DNA of 64,000 nt from Paraburkholderia polaris (GTDB lineage: Bacteria > Pseudomonadota > Gammaproteobacteria > Burkholderiales > Burkholderiaceae). The notes beneath the pieces are model-generated. The model did not search any database, was not told the origin of the DNA, and was given only the letters and a program-made list of their open reading frames with translations. Shown piece by piece: positions 62,328-64,000 of this stretch (position 1 is its first letter; every line of letters starts with the position of its first letter). The stretch covers positions 34,119 through 98,118 of the forward strand of contig NZ_JABBGJ010000042.1 of NCBI RefSeq assembly GCF_012927345.1, given 5' to 3'. The position numbers and the translations under genes are program-made.

Positions 62328-62663
62328 GTGAGAGGGATCGTTTTATTTGCTGCGCTGGCTGGGGGGTTGTGCGGGAGTTCTTTTGCTGCGGCGCCGGGGG
62401 GTGGCATTGCTACCGCTGGTGGCATTTCTGCTAGCGAGCAGACTTGTCGCGCTTGTCATACTCTGGATACGACCAAGGTCGGGCCGCCGTTCAGGGCTAT
62501 CGCCGAGCGGTATCGGGGAGATTCGGATGCGGTCGCGAAGCTTAAGAAGAGTATGTTGGAAGGGAGCTCAGGGAAGTGGAATACCGGGGCACAGATGCCG
62601 GCCAATGCGATTTCTGACGCTGACGCGGAGAGGTTTGCTCGTTGGATTTTGGGGGTTAAATAA
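62328..62663 (+). CDS. Small periplasmic c-type cytochrome
   Basis: A 111-residue class I cytochrome c. Signal peptide (GIVLFAALAGGLCGSSFAA) precedes the haem motif Cys40-Arg-Ala-Cys43-His44; the axial Met90 is in GAQMPAN. A GTG at 62328 is preferred because an upstream ATG frame (62259) would begin in the terminator hairpin. A G-rich stretch precedes it as a possible ribosome site. It shuttles electrons, perhaps for an oxidation linked to the LVIVD protein (inference). Its 3' end merges with the AT/GC-skewed repeat element. Confidence 0.85.
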   Translation: MRGIVLFAALAGGLCGSSFAAAPGGGIATAGGISASEQTCRACHTLDTTKVGPPFRAIAERYRGDSDAVAKLKKSMLEGSSGKWNTGAQMPANAISDADAERFARWILGVK

Positions 62664-62669
62664 GGGGCG

Positions 62670-63738
62670 GGGTTTTGCCTTTGGCGGCGGCATGGGGTTT
62701 ATTTGATGTCTGTGTCTGTGCGGTGCTTTGTTTTCTGTATGCCTACGGCGTTGGGCTTTGCTTGGTTTGGTTGCCTGCGTGGCGCTTTTTTCTGTGCTTT
62801 TATGGTGTTGGCCTTTCCTTGATTTGTTAGTGGTCTATTAGCGTTCGCCCCTGTGCGGGGCAGGCACTTACTTCTCTTTGCCGCCGCAAAGAGAAGTAAG
62901 CAAGAGAAAGCGGCTCAAACCGCTAATTCTAAGTGGGCACCGTTGCCTGGAACGGATAGTGGCTCCGTGGAATCCGGGCCCCCACAAGCTCCACCCGGAG
63001 TGACTAGGGGCTCATCAGCTCCCACTCCGCACTACGTGCGTCGCGGATGGGTCTGCATGGGAAACCAAGAGCTCCAGTTCAGATCTGCAGCGCGATCGGC
63101 TTCGCCTCGGCGAGGCAACTCCGTACTTCATGGGGAACCCACACCTTGAATGAAATGTCGGTGTGTCGCAGTCGCAGTCGCAGTCGCAGTCGCAGTCACA
63201 GTCACAGTCGCAACGGCAACGGCAACGGCAATGGCAATGGCAATGGCCGTGGCCGTGGCCGTGGCAGAGTTGATGTGTATTAGCTGGTACTCGACCGGTC
63301 AGCCAATGTCAGCGGAGATATCGTCCACTCCCGCCTATGGGAATGATTCTCCGGGGCGAGTCGAACCTCATGCCTGCGCCTCTGGCGCACCGCTTCGCGG
63401 CTCCGGGCTTGATCTTTTCCTCGCCCCGGAAAGGCAGCTATCAGGTCGGGAATGACGAAATGAACTGACACTGTCTGTTGAGTCAAGTGCTGCTGTCTAC
63501 AGTTGATGCGACCGCGGGCCACGGTTCCGTGACAAAACGCGAGAGCCAAAACCTGGTGGTGGGTTTGTGAAGTACGCTTCGGCGCGCGCAGCGTCGCCGG
63601 AAGTATGACGCCCTTGTCACTCACGCCGAATGTGCGAGAACACAGATTCCAGATGCACCACTGCCCCCTCCAAGCCAGGGGACCCGCTTAGCAGGATTGG
63701 CTTGAGCCGCTTTCTTTGCTTACTTTCTTTGCGGCGGC
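62670..63738. repeat. Large inverted-arm repeat element, copy B (right end cut by IS66)
   Basis: It matches copy A through the left outer arm, the inner TTAGTGGTCTATTAGCG arm, the hairpin (62867-62881 with 62886-62900, loop CGCC), the hexamer tract and most of the right arm. It stops at gcggcggc (63731-63738), exactly where an IS66-like end begins. Its hairpin is 15 bp because each arm gained a matching base compared with copy A. Three copies or parts occur in the window. Confidence 0.88.
63165..63266 (+). repeat. Hexanucleotide tandem repeat in element copy B
   Basis: About 17 units: gtcgca, then gtcaca, gcaacg, gcaatg and ggccgt variants. It is longer than the tract in copy A by about four units. 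The frame from 63150 would give an Ala-rich alternating peptide, but see the rejected list. Confidence 0.88.
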
Positions 63739-64000
63739 GTAACTATTCAGCAGCCGGAAGCGGCGAAACGACGAATCCGGCGAAGCCCAAAGCCAGCGCA
63801 TCGATCAGCGAACGGTTCTGTTTGCGCAGACTGGCAAGGTAGGAGCGGATCGTGCAGAACGCTTCCATGCCTGATACCGCACGGAAACACCCTGAGATTT
63901 TCTGTTTGAGCTTGGGCATGCGGATATCGCGTTCGGCCTGGTTGTTGTCGAACGGTACCCGGTGATCGGCAATGAAGCGCCACACCTGGCTCGCCTGCAT
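63739..64000 (-). mobile_element. IS66-family insertion sequence (right end; rest outside window)
   Basis: Sequence from 63739 begins GTAACTATTCAG, which fits the GTAA-starting ends of IS66 elements. A transposase C-terminus ends 4 nt inside it. It interrupts repeat copy B just after gcggcggc, an 8-bp string of the size expected for an IS66 target duplication; the other end is outside the window. Confidence 0.82.
63743..64000 (-). CDS. IS66-family transposase, C-terminal part
   Basis: Eighty-five C-terminal residues of an IS66 TnpC-type transposase. Hallmark sequence FDNNQAERDIRMPKLKQKIS, containing the late acidic residue of the DDE set, is followed by GCFRAVSGMEAFCTIRSYL. The frame runs off the window edge, so the N-terminal helix-turn-helix and first two catalytic Asp residues are not seen. 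It cuts and pastes the element. Interruption of the neighbouring repeat suggests recent insertion. Confidence 0.9.
   Translation of the reverse strand: MQASQVWRFIADHRVPFDNNQAERDIRMPKLKQKISGCFRAVSGMEAFCTIRSYLASLRKQNRSLIDALALGFAGFVVSPLPAAE

Noticed and set aside
63165..63266. Hexamer tract as a CRISPR array
   Set aside because: Units are 6 bp with no spacers and no cas genes nearby.

Overview
The window looks like a chromosomal stretch of a Burkholderia/Paraburkholderia-type betaproteobacterium. The evidence is high GC, two Burkholderia-type trimeric porins, DUF4148 small secreted proteins, many LysR regulators, and a bcsB-Z-C-E-F-Q-A-G-R cellulose operon. The organism call is inference from gene content; no rRNA, tRNA or CRISPR array was seen.

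Layout. 1-13.9 kb is a mosaic of small transport/regulation units: APC permease + nitrilase-family amidase, a LuxR-type regulator, ArsR + DUF899, an NCS2 purine permease, a PRC-barrel lipoprotein + MFS transporter, then an MHS transporter + M20 amidohydrolase with a divergent LysR gene. 14-24 kb holds a TPR/ATP-grasp protein, a lipoprotein, and an amine-catabolism-like set (aldehyde dehydrogenase, cupin, PuuB-like FAD oxidoreductase, NCS1 permease), then a LysR gene divergent from a type II NADH dehydrogenase. 24.3-32.5 kb has a heavy-metal-type two-component system flanked by DUF4148 genes, a beta-carbonic anhydrase next to a SulP transporter, and the divergent argP/argO pair. 32.5-47.8 kb is a nine-gene, minus-strand cellulose operon whose genes mostly overlap by 1-22 bp. 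It encodes synthase (BcsA/B), export (BcsC), cellulase (BcsZ), c-di-GMP sensor (BcsE), membrane adaptors (BcsF, BcsQ, BcsR) and the phosphoethanolamine transferase BcsG. dgkA lies divergently beyond it.

48.9-62.7 kb looks like one catabolic island of unknown substrate: an NMT1-type ABC importer, two VOC proteins, an FAH-family hydrolase, a GntR/FCD regulator, a DapA-family aldolase, an esterase, a D-2-hydroxyacid dehydrogenase, two porins, a large LVIVD-repeat periplasmic protein and a small cytochrome c. GTATAC-centred palindromes occur in both divergent control regions of the island and before the second porin, so the encoded GntR protein may control the whole island.

Repeats are the most unusual feature. 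(i) A short hairpin repeat, nested in itself with arm-specific covariation, sits just upstream of the ribosome-binding sites of two unrelated genes (2.1 and 51.1-51.3 kb). (ii) A roughly 1.3-kb transposase-less element with long inverted arms occurs at 8.8-10.1 kb and 62.7-63.7 kb, with a collapsed remnant at 48.8 kb. The first copy and the remnant lie between convergent genes; the last copy is cut by an IS66-family element at the right edge. (iii) Short tandem repeats run through bcsZ, bcsC, bcsE and bcsB and upstream of a porin.
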